7,984 nucleotides of DNA from Rhizobium sp. Q54 (lineage in GTDB: Bacteria; Pseudomonadota; Alphaproteobacteria; Rhizobiales; Beijerinckiaceae), in assembly GCA_945901195.1 (NCBI GenBank), contig CAMDKB010000209.1:1-7984 (forward strand), read 5' to 3'. Within the stretch, counting starts at the first letter, position 1, and each line of letters opens with the position of its first letter. Below the pieces are notes generated by a model. That model was not told where the DNA came from and did not search any database. It saw only the letters and a program-made list of their open reading frames with translations. Of this stretch, positions 1 through 6,762 are shown in pieces. The position numbers and the translations under genes were made by a program.

Positions 1-129
1 TTGTCGAACCGCGTCTTCAAATCCTACGACGACATCCTCGACCATTGCTGCGACGCTTGGAACAAACTCGTCGAGCAGCCATGGCGTATCATGTCCATCG
101 GCTTGCGAGATTGGGCCCACCAATGCTGA
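1..129 (+). CDS. IS630-family transposase, C-terminal end only (partial at window edge)
   Basis: Frame 1 is open from the first base to a TGA at 127-129 and encodes 42 residues. It ends in EQPWRIMSIGLRDWAH, preceded by a YDDILDHCCDAWNKL stretch; this is the typical C-terminal tail of IS630-family (Tc1/mariner-like DDE) transposases, recognised from memory. The catalytic DDE residues would lie upstream, outside the window, so it cannot be said whether the full gene is intact. It runs on the + strand, opposite to all the intact genes here, which fits an inserted element. The stop codon lies inside a perfect 10-base palindrome, GCTGATCAGC (125-134). Confidence 0.85.
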   Translation: MSNRVFKSYDDILDHCCDAWNKLVEQPWRIMSIGLRDWAHQC

Positions 130-150
130 TCAGCGGGAACTGGTATTAGC
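1..150 (+). mobile_element. Right end of an IS630-type insertion sequence
   Basis: The 20-odd bases after the transposase stop, including GCGGGAACTGGTATTAG at about 133-149, are where the terminal inverted repeat of an IS630 element should be. They are followed at once by CTAG (150-153). IS630-type elements insert at TA, often within CTAG, and duplicate the TA, so an end near base 150 fits. The left end is outside the window, so the inverted repeat cannot be matched to its partner and the exact boundary is inferred. Confidence 0.55.
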
Positions 151-163
151 TAGAAAATAGACC

Positions 164-277
164 ATGACGAAGAACAGAATTGAAGCCTTCAGCGACGGCG
201 TATTGGCGATCATGATCACCATCATGGTTCTGGAATTGAAAGTGCCGCACGATGCAGCGTGTGCTGATCATCGCTGA
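164..277 (+). pseudogene. Truncated TMEM175/DUF1211-family channel gene, N-terminal fragment
   Basis: An ATG at 164 opens 37 codons that begin MTKNRIEA and continue with FSDGVLAIMITIMVLEL and KVPHDA. The FSDG motif at the start of the first transmembrane helix, followed by a hydrophobic run and a KVP-type loop, is the signature N-terminus of bacterial TMEM175 (DUF1211) potassium-channel-like membrane proteins, which usually have about 190-220 residues. The family resemblance stops at about base 256. After six unrelated residues there is a TGA at 275-277, so the remaining helices are missing and no channel can form. The fragment begins 12-14 bases from the inferred IS end and stops about 50 bases short of the valS stop codon. 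It is best read as the remnant of a gene lost to insertion and deletion. No clear ribosome binding site precedes the ATG. Confidence 0.7.
250..273 (-). terminator. Possible weak hairpin downstream of valS
   Basis: Read on the - strand, CGATG and CATCG form an outer 5-bp stem and CAGC/GCTG an inner 4-bp stem around an ACAC loop, with a two-base AT bulge. It lies about 30 bases after the valS stop, but no T run follows, so it would be at best a weak or Rho-assisted terminator. It also spans the point where the TMEM175 similarity ends. Chance formation is quite possible. Confidence 0.25.
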
Positions 278-304
278 TAGACTCGACGCACTGTAAAGCG
301 GTCG

Positions 305-3172
305 TTACCCCAACCGCTCAAGCGCCGCGCGCATCTTGGCAATCCTGGACTGAGCATCATCGCGACGCTCACGGTTTTCCTCGACGACTTCCTCAGGCGC
401 CCTTGCTACGAAGGCCTCGTTGTTCAGTTTGGCGTCCACCTTCTTGACCTCGCCTTCTTCTTTGGCAATTTCCTTTGTAAGACGAGTCTTCTCGGCACTT
501 ATATCGATCACGCCCGCAAGCGGCAGAGCTACCGTCGTGCCACGTACAATCATCTGGGCGGATTCGGCGGGCGGCTGATCAGTGAACGACATCTGCGACA
601 CACGCGCCAGACGGGCTATCGTGTCCCGCCACTTTTGCGCCCGGTCGCGCACCGCAGCATCCGAAGAGACGATCACCAATGGCATTTGCGCCGACGCAGG
701 CACATTCATCTCCGCGCGTACCGAGCGGATTTCACTGATGAGATCGACGACAAACCCGATTTCCGCTTCTGCTTCCGGCTGCTCAAGCCCACTGAGATCA
801 GGCCAGGCGGCCAGAACCAGCGGCGTCTGGCGGGAGGGACCGACCTCGCCCTTTATCGCCCATAGCTCCTCGGTGATGAAGGGCATGAAGGGATGCAGGA
901 TTTTTGCTATCTCATCAATGACGAAGGCAGTCGTCGCGCGAATTTCCGCCTGCGCTGCCGCATCATCGCCTCCTTGCAGTACAGGCTTTGTGAGTTCCAC
1001 GTACCAGTCGCAAAAAATGTTCCAGACGAAGCGATAGGCCGCGTTCGCTGCATCGTTGAAACGATAGCTTTCGATTGCTGACGACACATCCACAGCGGCG
1101 CGCGCTGTCTCGCCGATGATCCATTTGTTCAGCGTCTGCTCAACATTTGCCGGATCAAATCCGGCGACACGCAGGCAGCCATTCATTTCGGCGAAGCGCG
1201 AAGCATTCCAGAGCTTGGTTGCAAAATTGCGATAGCCTTCAACGCGGCTCGTGGCCAGCTTGATATCGCGGCCTTGCGCCGCCATTGCCGCCAACGTGAA
1301 GCGCAAGGCATCAGCGCCATATTTGTCGATGAGGTCGAGCGGATCAATCACGTTGCCTTTGGACTTCGACATCTTAGCGCCCTTCTCGTCACGGACGAGC
1401 GCGTGAATATAGACATCGCGGAACGGCACCTCGTTCTGGAAATGCAGGCCCATCATCATCATCCGGGCGACCCAGAAGAAGATGATGTCGAAGCCTGTCA
1501 CCAGCACGGATGTTGGATAAAACCGCTGCAGCGCGAGATCGCTTTCTTCAGGCCAGCCCAGCGTCGAGAAGGGCCACAGGGCGGAAGAAAACCAGGTGTC
1601 GAGCACGTCTTCATCGCGTGTCAAAAGCGCAGCGCAACGCTCCGGATCCTGCGCGATTTCGCCGGCTTCCACATCGTCGTAGATTTCGCGCGTGACGGCG
1701 TCCGCGAGCGCATCGGCGATAGCCTCATCCTCGCTCTCGTGGACATATACGCCGCCCCAGGCGGAATACCATGCCGGAATCTGATGGCCCCACCAGAGCT
1801 GCCGTGAAATGCACCACGGCTGGATGTTTTCGAGCCATTCAAAATATGTCTTTTCCCAATTCTTGGGTACAAAATTGGTTCGCCCCTCACGCACCGCAGC
1901 CAGCGCCGGCTGAGCGAGAGTTTTGGCGTCCACATACCACTGATCCGTGAGCCACGGCTCGATGACCACACCGGAGCGGTCGCCATGCGGAACTGTGTGC
2001 GAATAGGGTTCGATCTTCACGCAGACATGCCGCTCTTCCAGTCGTTGCACGATCACCTTTCGCGCAGCAAAGCGATCCATGCCATGCAGGCCGACAGTCA
2101 ACGCCAGCTCTGAATTCTCGAATACCCCTTCGACAAATTCAGGATTGTCCTGCAGAAACAATCTTCCCTCGGCATCCAGAATGTTGATCATGGCGAGGTC
2201 ATGCCGGCGGCCCACTTCAAAATCGTTGAAGTCGTGGGCGGGCGTGATCTTCACCGCGCCAGTGCCTTTTTCAGGATCGGCATATTCGTCTGCAACGATG
2301 GGGATCAAACGTCCGACGAGCGGCAGCACCACGAACTTGCCGATGAGATGTTTCAATCTTTCATTTTCAGGATGGACGGCGACTGCGGTATCGCCCAGCA
2401 TAGTTTCAGGTCGGGTCGTTGCAACGGATATGAATGTTTCGGGTGCATCGGGGTTATAGTCTTCGCCATCGATGGGATAGGCGAAGTAATAGAGATGGCC
2501 ACTGGAGTTCTTGTCCAGCACCTTGCCCAGCGCCACGATATCGAACGGCTTTTCATCGCCGCGCGTCCATTTATATGAACCCGCGCACTCGATCTGTTGC
2601 ACTTCGAGATCGGAGATTGCGGTGAGCAGTTTGGGGTCCCAGTTCACAAGGCGCTTGTCCTTGTAGATCAGCCCTTCGCGATACAATTGCACGAAGACTT
2701 TCAGCACAGCTTTGGACAGGCCTTCGTCCATCGTAAACCGTTCGCGCGACCAGTCACAGGACGCGCCAAGCCGCTTGAGCTGATTGACGATGACGCCGCC
2801 CGATTCCGCCTTCCACTCCCACACGCGTTTCAGAAAGGCTTCGCGTCCCATGTCACGCCGGCCCGGTTCCTGGCGTTCGGCCAGCTGACGTTCGACCACC
2901 ATCTGCGTGGCTATGCCGGCATGATCGGTGCCCGGCTGCCACAACACGTCCTTGCCGCGCATGCGCTGATAGCGCGCGAGGATATCCTGCAAGGTGTTGT
3001 TGAGCGCGTGCCCCATATGCAGCGAACCGGTAACGTTCGGCGGAGGAATGACGATGGAATAGGTTTCAGCGCCCGCCCGCTCGGGCCGGCCTGCCTTAAA
3101 CGCGTCCGCCGCCTCCCATCGTGCCGCGATACGGGCTTCGACTGCGGCAGGATCAAATGTCTTTTCCATCAT
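305..3172 (-). CDS. valS: Valine--tRNA ligase (valyl-tRNA synthetase)
   Basis: This cytoplasmic class I aminoacyl-tRNA synthetase charges tRNA-Val with valine using ATP and edits mischarged threonine. Numbered from the first in-frame ATG (3181), the HIGH-type signature is HMGH at 55-58. The CP1 editing domain spans about 195-395, with TTRPETMLGD at 255-264 and the KITPAHDFND block at 311-320. WCISRQLWWGH is at 456-466 and the KMSKS loop at 603-607. The anticodon-binding domain follows, and the last ~65 residues form the Lys/Glu-rich coiled-coil arm typical of ValS. At about 955 residues it is close to the E. coli length (951). Three ATGs compete (3181, 3172, 3169). A GGAG lies one base before the 3181 ATG but 10 bases before the 3172 ATG, so 3172 is preferred. 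The editing domain appears to carry a ~28-residue insertion at about 203-230. The gene follows popZ after 102 bases. Confidence 0.97.
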   Translation of the reverse strand: MMEKTFDPAAVEARIAARWEAADAFKAGRPERAGAETYSIVIPPPNVTGSLHMGHALNNTLQDILARYQRMRGKDVLWQPGTDHAGIATQMVVERQLAERQEPGRRDMGREAFLKRVWEWKAESGGVIVNQLKRLGASCDWSRERFTMDEGLSKAVLKVFVQLYREGLIYKDKRLVNWDPKLLTAISDLEVQQIECAGSYKWTRGDEKPFDIVALGKVLDKNSSGHLYYFAYPIDGEDYNPDAPETFISVATTRPETMLGDTAVAVHPENERLKHLIGKFVVLPLVGRLIPIVADEYADPEKGTGAVKITPAHDFNDFEVGRRHDLAMINILDAEGRLFLQDNPEFVEGVFENSELALTVGLHGMDRFAARKVIVQRLEERHVCVKIEPYSHTVPHGDRSGVVIEPWLTDQWYVDAKTLAQPALAAVREGRTNFVPKNWEKTYFEWLENIQPWCISRQLWWGHQIPAWYSAWGGVYVHESEDEAIADALADAVTREIYDDVEAGEIAQDPERCAALLTRDEDVLDTWFSSALWPFSTLGWPEESDLALQRFYPTSVLVTGFDIIFFWVARMMMMGLHFQNEVPFRDVYIHALVRDEKGAKMSKSKGNVIDPLDLIDKYGADALRFTLAAMAAQGRDIKLATSRVEGYRNFATKLWNASRFAEMNGCLRVAGFDPANVEQTLNKWIIGETARAAVDVSSAIESYRFNDAANAAYRFVWNIFCDWYVELTKPVLQGGDDAAAQAEIRATTAFVIDEIAKILHPFMPFITEELWAIKGEVGPSRQTPLVLAAWPDLSGLEQPEAEAEIGFVVDLISEIRSVRAEMNVPASAQMPLVIVSSDAAVRDRAQKWRDTIARLARVSQMSFTDQPPAESAQMIVRGTTVALPLAGVIDISAEKTRLTKEIAKEEGEVKKVDAKLNNEAFVARAPEEVVEENRERRDDAQSRIAKMRAALERLG

Positions 3173-3283
3173 CGGAATCATGCTCCGGCGCTGAAACTCA
3201 GCGCCTTAGTTCAAACTGTCAGGATTTCTGTAAAAAGCCGTACCTGGCGTGAAAGTCAACGCGCAAGCTATTACAGCTGCGCC

Positions 3284-4216
3284 TTAGCGGCCGCCACGCG
3301 CAACCCGCTCTATCTCTGCGCGTACAAGGCGCTCAACAATCACGGGCAAATTGTCGTCCAGCCATTGCTTGAGCATGGGCTGAAGCATCTCGCGCACCGC
3401 ACCGTCGACGAGCCCTGTGTTCTGCATGAACATGGTGCGCGCCAGCGCCTGGAAAGAGGATTGGACACTGCTTCCTGCCATTGTGGACATTAGTCCTTCC
3501 GGCTCTATGCCTGGCCGAAGCGGCACTTCCAGTTCGTCCATCGATCCAAATTCATGCGCCTGTTGCGAGGCAGCAGCGGGTGGCACAACCGTCAGCCGCG
3601 GCGGCTGGGTAGGGTCCAGCGGGAGATGATCGGCTGGCGCATAATAGCTTAGCACCGATTGCGCCGGCGCATCTTCCTGCTGCTGAGCAGATTGCACGAA
3701 GGCTGCCTCCGCTTGCTGGTATGTGTGCGGCTCGTGAAGAGCCGGCTCATAATAGGGAACATGCGCCTGAAAGTGCTGCGGGACAGCGGGAGCCTGCACA
3801 GCCGGTGGTTCGAAACGGGGAGCTTCGGCTTCATAGCGCACTGGCGCTGGAACAGGCGGGGCGGGCTCCTGTTGAAGATAGACCCGGACTGGCGCCGGTG
3901 GGCTTTGGGGCCGTGTCTCCGGGACAGGAACAATTCTTTGCGCAGGCGCCTTCTGTGTGCTGGCAGTTTCGGCGAGCCACTGGTCGAATTCTGTTCCCGA
4001 AGGCGCAACCTGCTGCGGCGCGGGCGGCACGGCACGGATATCCGGGCGAATGGGTTGCACGGTCGCTGTTGCTGGTGCGGGCGCTGCCGCCTGCTCATCC
4101 GCAATTATCCGGCGGATAGACGCCAGAATTTCCTCCATGGAAGGCTCACCCGCCTTTTCAGCGGGAGCACGCGTTTCCCCTGCCTGAGAGTTGGCTACAA
4201 TTGATGCCGGATTCAT
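3284..4216 (-). CDS. popZ: PopZ-like polar organising protein (DUF2497)
   Basis: In Caulobacter, PopZ self-assembles into a cell-pole matrix that anchors the chromosome origin through ParB and recruits cell-cycle regulators. This 310-residue protein has the family layout. A short N-terminal helix carries EPSMEEILASIRRIIADEQ (24-42), the partner-binding region. A long linker of about 200 residues follows, rich in Pro, Ala and Gln with scattered Tyr. The C-terminal helical oligomerisation domain (about 250-310) contains LVDGAVREMLQPMLKQWLDD and then VERLVRAEIERVARGGR. Caulobacter PopZ has 177 residues with a linker of about 78, so this linker is much longer and less acidic. The ATG at 4216 has only a weak ribosome binding site, but an internal start at Met27 would cut into the conserved helix. 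Adjacency to valS and tolC matches the order I recall in other alphaproteobacteria. Function is inferred from the two conserved ends. Confidence 0.88.
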   Translation of the reverse strand: MNPASIVANSQAGETRAPAEKAGEPSMEEILASIRRIIADEQAAAPAPATATVQPIRPDIRAVPPAPQQVAPSGTEFDQWLAETASTQKAPAQRIVPVPETRPQSPPAPVRVYLQQEPAPPVPAPVRYEAEAPRFEPPAVQAPAVPQHFQAHVPYYEPALHEPHTYQQAEAAFVQSAQQQEDAPAQSVLSYYAPADHLPLDPTQPPRLTVVPPAAASQQAHEFGSMDELEVPLRPGIEPEGLMSTMAGSSVQSSFQALARTMFMQNTGLVDGAVREMLQPMLKQWLDDNLPVIVERLVRAEIERVARGGR

Positions 4217-4242
4217 GGGCTTTGCCGCACCCGCTTTGATTC
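4210..4242. promoter_or_regulatory. Two GANTC (CcrM-type methylation) sites at the popZ start
   Basis: GATTC occurs at 4210-4214, overlapping the popZ start codon, and again at 4238-4242 in the leader. In many alphaproteobacteria the cell-cycle methyltransferase CcrM methylates GANTC, and GcrA reads the mark at promoters. The sites are directly visible; a regulatory role is inferred. A random GANTC is expected about every 256 bases, and others occur inside coding regions here. Confidence 0.35.
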
Positions 4243-4264
4243 GTGAATTGCTAGAGTGGACGCA

Positions 4265-4282
4265 CTTGCAGTTTGCTGCAAG
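4265..4282 (-). repeat. Perfect inverted repeat in the popZ leader
   Basis: CTTGCAG (4265-4271) and CTGCAAG (4276-4282) are perfect 7-base inverted arms separated by four bases. They lie about 50-65 bases upstream of the popZ ATG. No T run follows on either strand, so this is not an intrinsic terminator. It may be an operator or a leader-RNA hairpin. Confidence 0.5.
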
Positions 4283-4305
4283 CCACCAGACGGCACACGC
4301 GGGAC

Positions 4306-4321
4306 TTTCAACAACTTGAAA
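4306..4321. repeat. Inverted repeat in the tolC-popZ spacer
   Basis: TTTCAA (4306-4311) and TTGAAA (4316-4321) are perfect 6-base inverted arms around CAAC. The AT-rich arms look more like a protein-binding dyad than a stable RNA stem. No known regulator is recognised. Confidence 0.4.
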
Positions 4322-4364
4322 AACTTTCCTGTGGCCGTCCCGGCTTTGCAGTCATACGCTCCAA

Positions 4365-4381
4365 CCCTGACATATTCAGGG
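4365..4381. repeat. Inverted repeat downstream of tolC
   Basis: CCCTGA (4365-4370) and TCAGGG (4376-4381) are perfect 6-base inverted arms around CATAT, about 25 bases after the tolC stop on the - strand. No T run follows. It may be an operator-like dyad or part of an mRNA 3'-end structure. Confidence 0.4.
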
Positions 4382-4383
4382 CG

Positions 4384-4402
4384 TTCCCGGCTTCCGCCGG
4401 AA
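4384..4402 (-). terminator. Possible hairpin just after the tolC stop
   Basis: On the - strand CCGGC-GGAA-GCCGG forms a 5-bp GC stem capped by a GNRA-type tetraloop, extended by two A-T pairs past a bulged G. It begins two bases after the tolC TGA. No U tract follows, so transcription could pass through; mRNA 3'-end protection is another possible role. Confidence 0.3.
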
Positions 4403-4404
4403 AC

Positions 4405-5835
4405 TCAGCGGCCGTCAGGCGTACGCACACCGATCCATTTGCCCTTCACCTGATCGAAATGCAGGGAGGGATCATAGGGGGTGACTTTGAGCTGCAGTTT
4501 TTCCGCCAGCAACTGGCCAATCGACTGCATGAGAACGTAGGAATTGGCAACGCGATCACGCTGGGCTGTCACGAGCTGAACGCGGGCGTTCAGAAGAAGC
4601 TGTTGCGCGTTCAGCACATCCACAGTCGTACGCTGGCCAACCTTGGCCTCCTCACGCACGCCCGCCAACGCGATTTCCGTTGCACGCACGGCGGCCTGCT
4701 GGGCATCAATCACGCGCGCCGCGTTTTCAAAAAGCCCCCACGACGAAACGACTGCGGCGCGAACTGTTTCGCGCTGGACATCGACCTGGAGGCGAGCTTG
4801 CCCGTAAGTCTCTTTAGCTTGACGAATATTCGCGTAGCTGACGCCGCCATCATAAATGGGAATGCTCAGCTGGCCGACAACCGACGCTGTGGTCACGCGT
4901 GTATCGCGAATATTGTTGGTGTCGTAACGGCGCTGGACGTTGCCGGTCAGATTGACTGTCGGATAGAGCGCGCCTTCCGATATTTTCGTCGCCAGCGAAG
5001 CGGTATCGGCCGCATGAAGCGCAGCGACAACGTCCGGATGTTCTTTCAAGGCCAGATCTGTTGCCGCCTTCACATTTTTGGGAAGCAGCGCGGACAAGGG
5101 CTGTGCCGGCATCAGGCTCTTTGGCTGTTCGCCTATGATCTGTCGGTAAACAGCGAGGCTGTTCTGCAAGTTCGATTGGGCTACAAAAGCATCCGACCGG
5201 CCGATGGCCAAAGCAGACTCAGCCTGAGCCACGTCGGTCCGCGTGACTTCGCCGACCTGAAATCGATCGCGCGTCAATTTCAACTGCTGTTCAAGCACTT
5301 TCACGTTATTCATGCGAAGGTTCAGAATCGCCGTGTCGCGCAGGATGTTCATATAAACATTCGCGCCGTTCACGAGAACTGTTTGCTCAACAGAGCGCAA
5401 TTGTTCGCGTGATTGCAGGACTTGCGATTCTGCCTGTTTGACGCCGTTGACAGTGCGGTTGCCGTTAAAAAGATTCTGCTGGATCGTCAGGCCCGCACCG
5501 CGTGGCTTCGTATAAGAACCGGTGTTGGCGCCTGTAATACTAGCGCCGCTGTTTCTGTTTACCGTTGCTGGTGACCATGCTTCGTTGTTCTGAAAACCAA
5601 TGTCGGTTGTTGCAGTTATGGTCGGACGAAATCCCGCTGTTGCCTTGGGAACATTCTCATCCACCGCGCGTGTGCCCGCGCGTTGTGCGTTCAAAGTGGG
5701 GTTGTTCATATAGGCCTTGGCCAAGGCGCCAGATATCGTTTCTGCGCGCGCCGCAGCGATCATGGCAATGGACGCGGGTACGCACAAAGCCAGAGCAAAG
5801 ACCAGCTTGCATTTATGCGGCAGTATTTGCGGCAC
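4405..5835 (-). CDS. tolC: TolC-family outer-membrane efflux/secretion channel
   Basis: TolC-type proteins form trimeric outer-membrane beta-barrels with a long periplasmic alpha-helical tunnel and serve as the exit duct for RND and ABC efflux pumps and type I secretion. The reading frame is open back to a TTG at 5877 (490 codons). I favour the GTG at 5835 (476 residues): GGTGG lies 8 bases upstream, and this start leaves a compact signal peptide with positive residues (HKCK), a hydrophobic core and cleavage after ARA (residue 45 of the long form). The two OEP repeats are visible in long-form numbering: RFQVGEVTRTDVAQAESAL at about 205-223 and AKVGQRTTVDVLNAQQLLL at about 411-429. Barrel-type segments lie near 129-140 and 336-345. 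The C-terminus ends YDPSLHFDQVKGKWIGVR without a long tail. The transported substrate cannot be deduced, since no inner-membrane pump or adaptor gene is in the window. Confidence 0.93.
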   Translation of the reverse strand: MPQILPHKCKLVFALALCVPASIAMIAAARAETISGALAKAYMNNPTLNAQRAGTRAVDENVPKATAGFRPTITATTDIGFQNNEAWSPATVNRNSGASITGANTGSYTKPRGAGLTIQQNLFNGNRTVNGVKQAESQVLQSREQLRSVEQTVLVNGANVYMNILRDTAILNLRMNNVKVLEQQLKLTRDRFQVGEVTRTDVAQAESALAIGRSDAFVAQSNLQNSLAVYRQIIGEQPKSLMPAQPLSALLPKNVKAATDLALKEHPDVVAALHAADTASLATKISEGALYPTVNLTGNVQRRYDTNNIRDTRVTTASVVGQLSIPIYDGGVSYANIRQAKETYGQARLQVDVQRETVRAAVVSSWGLFENAARVIDAQQAAVRATEIALAGVREEAKVGQRTTVDVLNAQQLLLNARVQLVTAQRDRVANSYVLMQSIGQLLAEKLQLKVTPYDPSLHFDQVKGKWIGVRTPDGR

Positions 5836-5843
5836 TCTAGTCA

Positions 5844-5848
5844 CCACC
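5844..5848 (-). promoter_or_regulatory. Ribosome binding site deciding the tolC start
   Basis: GGTGG on the - strand lies 8 bases upstream of the GTG at 5835. The TTG at 5877 has only a weak AGAAG in front of it. This supports the shorter protein. Confidence 0.45.
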
Positions 5849-6024
5849 CTGAAAATCGAGTCCAATTTATTGCGCAAAACTTCTGATTAGAACTCAACCT
5901 ACTGTCTCGACACGCAACACATTTGGAATACATACACTTAACAGAAGGTTTCGTTGAGTCCGGCGAGGCCCGGGCATACCGAATCCCAGTGCCATGCGAC
6001 AAAAACGTTACACACCCTGCCCCG

Positions 6025-6732
6025 CTAGAATGCAAATGATGTGACCGCCTCAAAGCCGGGCAGCACACCCGCTGACGCATCGAAAATTTCTTTCACGCCA
6101 ATGGCTTGACCGGACCTTTCGTATTGCACCGCCTTACCGGCGCGACCTGTCGGGTCGTGCTGAATCCGCCTGATTGCAACCAGCCTGCCGCCATCGGCAA
6201 GCTGCGCCAAAAGAAGATCCGGAACCGTTTCAATCATACCGTTAACAACGATCACGTCGAATGGCGCAGCTTCAGCCAAGCCTGCCGCTAGCGGTCCGGT
6301 TACAGCCCGTGCATTCTTGATTCCTGAGATTTTAAGATTTGCCGCAGCTTTCCCGGTCAGGGATGCCTCGCATTCCAGCGCCACGACTTCCGCGCCCAGT
6401 CCCGCCAGCACAGCCGCCGAATAGCCCGTCGCGCCGCCGACGTCCAAAATCCGGTCAGTCGGCAGGATTCTGGCGGCCTGGATCATGCGACCGAGAATCA
6501 TGGGCGGCAGCATCGGGCGGCTCGCGCCGCCATCAGTGATCACAAGCGCCCTGTCGGAATAGGCGATGGCGGCTTGATTGGACGGAATGAACATTTCCCG
6601 GGGAACGGATTGCATCCGGTCCAGAATGGCACGATCCGTTATACTGAAGGTCCGCAGCTGGTTGTCGACCATAGCTTGGCGCAAAGCAGCCCAACTGGTC
6701 CTTTCCGGCGGAGATTTGAGTTCTGCGGACAT
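6025..6732 (-). CDS. Protein-L-isoaspartate O-methyltransferase family protein (divergent)
   Basis: This 235-residue protein resembles Pcm/PIMT, a cytosolic SAM-dependent enzyme that repairs isoaspartyl residues in aged proteins. The N-terminal part VDNQLRTFSITDRAILDRM and then PREMFIP matches the family. SAM motif I is ILDVGGATGYSAAVLAGLG at about 95-113, followed by an acidic residue in VVALECE (ribose contact) and by FDVIVVNGMIETVP (motif II region). The central block that is usually QTISQP followed by a methionine helix reads GGASRPMLPPMILGRM, so the substrate-side motif is altered. It belongs to the variant I recall next to tolC in alphaproteobacteria; whether it repairs isoaspartate is uncertain. 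The frame is open to a TTG at 6738, but the ATG at 6732 has GGAA 7 bases upstream and is preferred. tolC follows after about 190 bases with no clear terminator between. Confidence 0.85.
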   Translation of the reverse strand: MSAELKSPPERTSWAALRQAMVDNQLRTFSITDRAILDRMQSVPREMFIPSNQAAIAYSDRALVITDGGASRPMLPPMILGRMIQAARILPTDRILDVGGATGYSAAVLAGLGAEVVALECEASLTGKAAANLKISGIKNARAVTGPLAAGLAEAAPFDVIVVNGMIETVPDLLLAQLADGGRLVAIRRIQHDPTGRAGKAVQYERSGQAIGVKEIFDASAGVLPGFEAVTSFAF

Positions 6733-6762
6733 CAGCAATTTCCGTATGTGACAGCGTCGCGA

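Noticed and set aside
3201..3287. GCGCCTTAG at 3201-3209 and again at 3279-3287 in the popZ-valS spacer
   Set aside because: Only nine bases and only two copies, the second overlapping the popZ stop codon; chance is the simplest explanation.
2597..3493. A 298-codon + strand open frame across the valS start and popZ end
   Set aside because: It runs antisense through two well-supported genes and their spacer, with no motif and no ribosome binding site of note.
4273..5412. A 379-codon + strand open frame opposite tolC
   Set aside because: It is antisense to a clear TolC homologue with a signal peptide and both OEP repeats. The translation has no recognisable motif and reflects GC-rich codon structure on the other strand.
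5892..5959. ACTCAAC and GTTGAGT as distant inverted arms upstream of tolC
   Set aside because: Seven-base arms 54 bases apart, with no extension on either side, are expected by chance in a region of this size.
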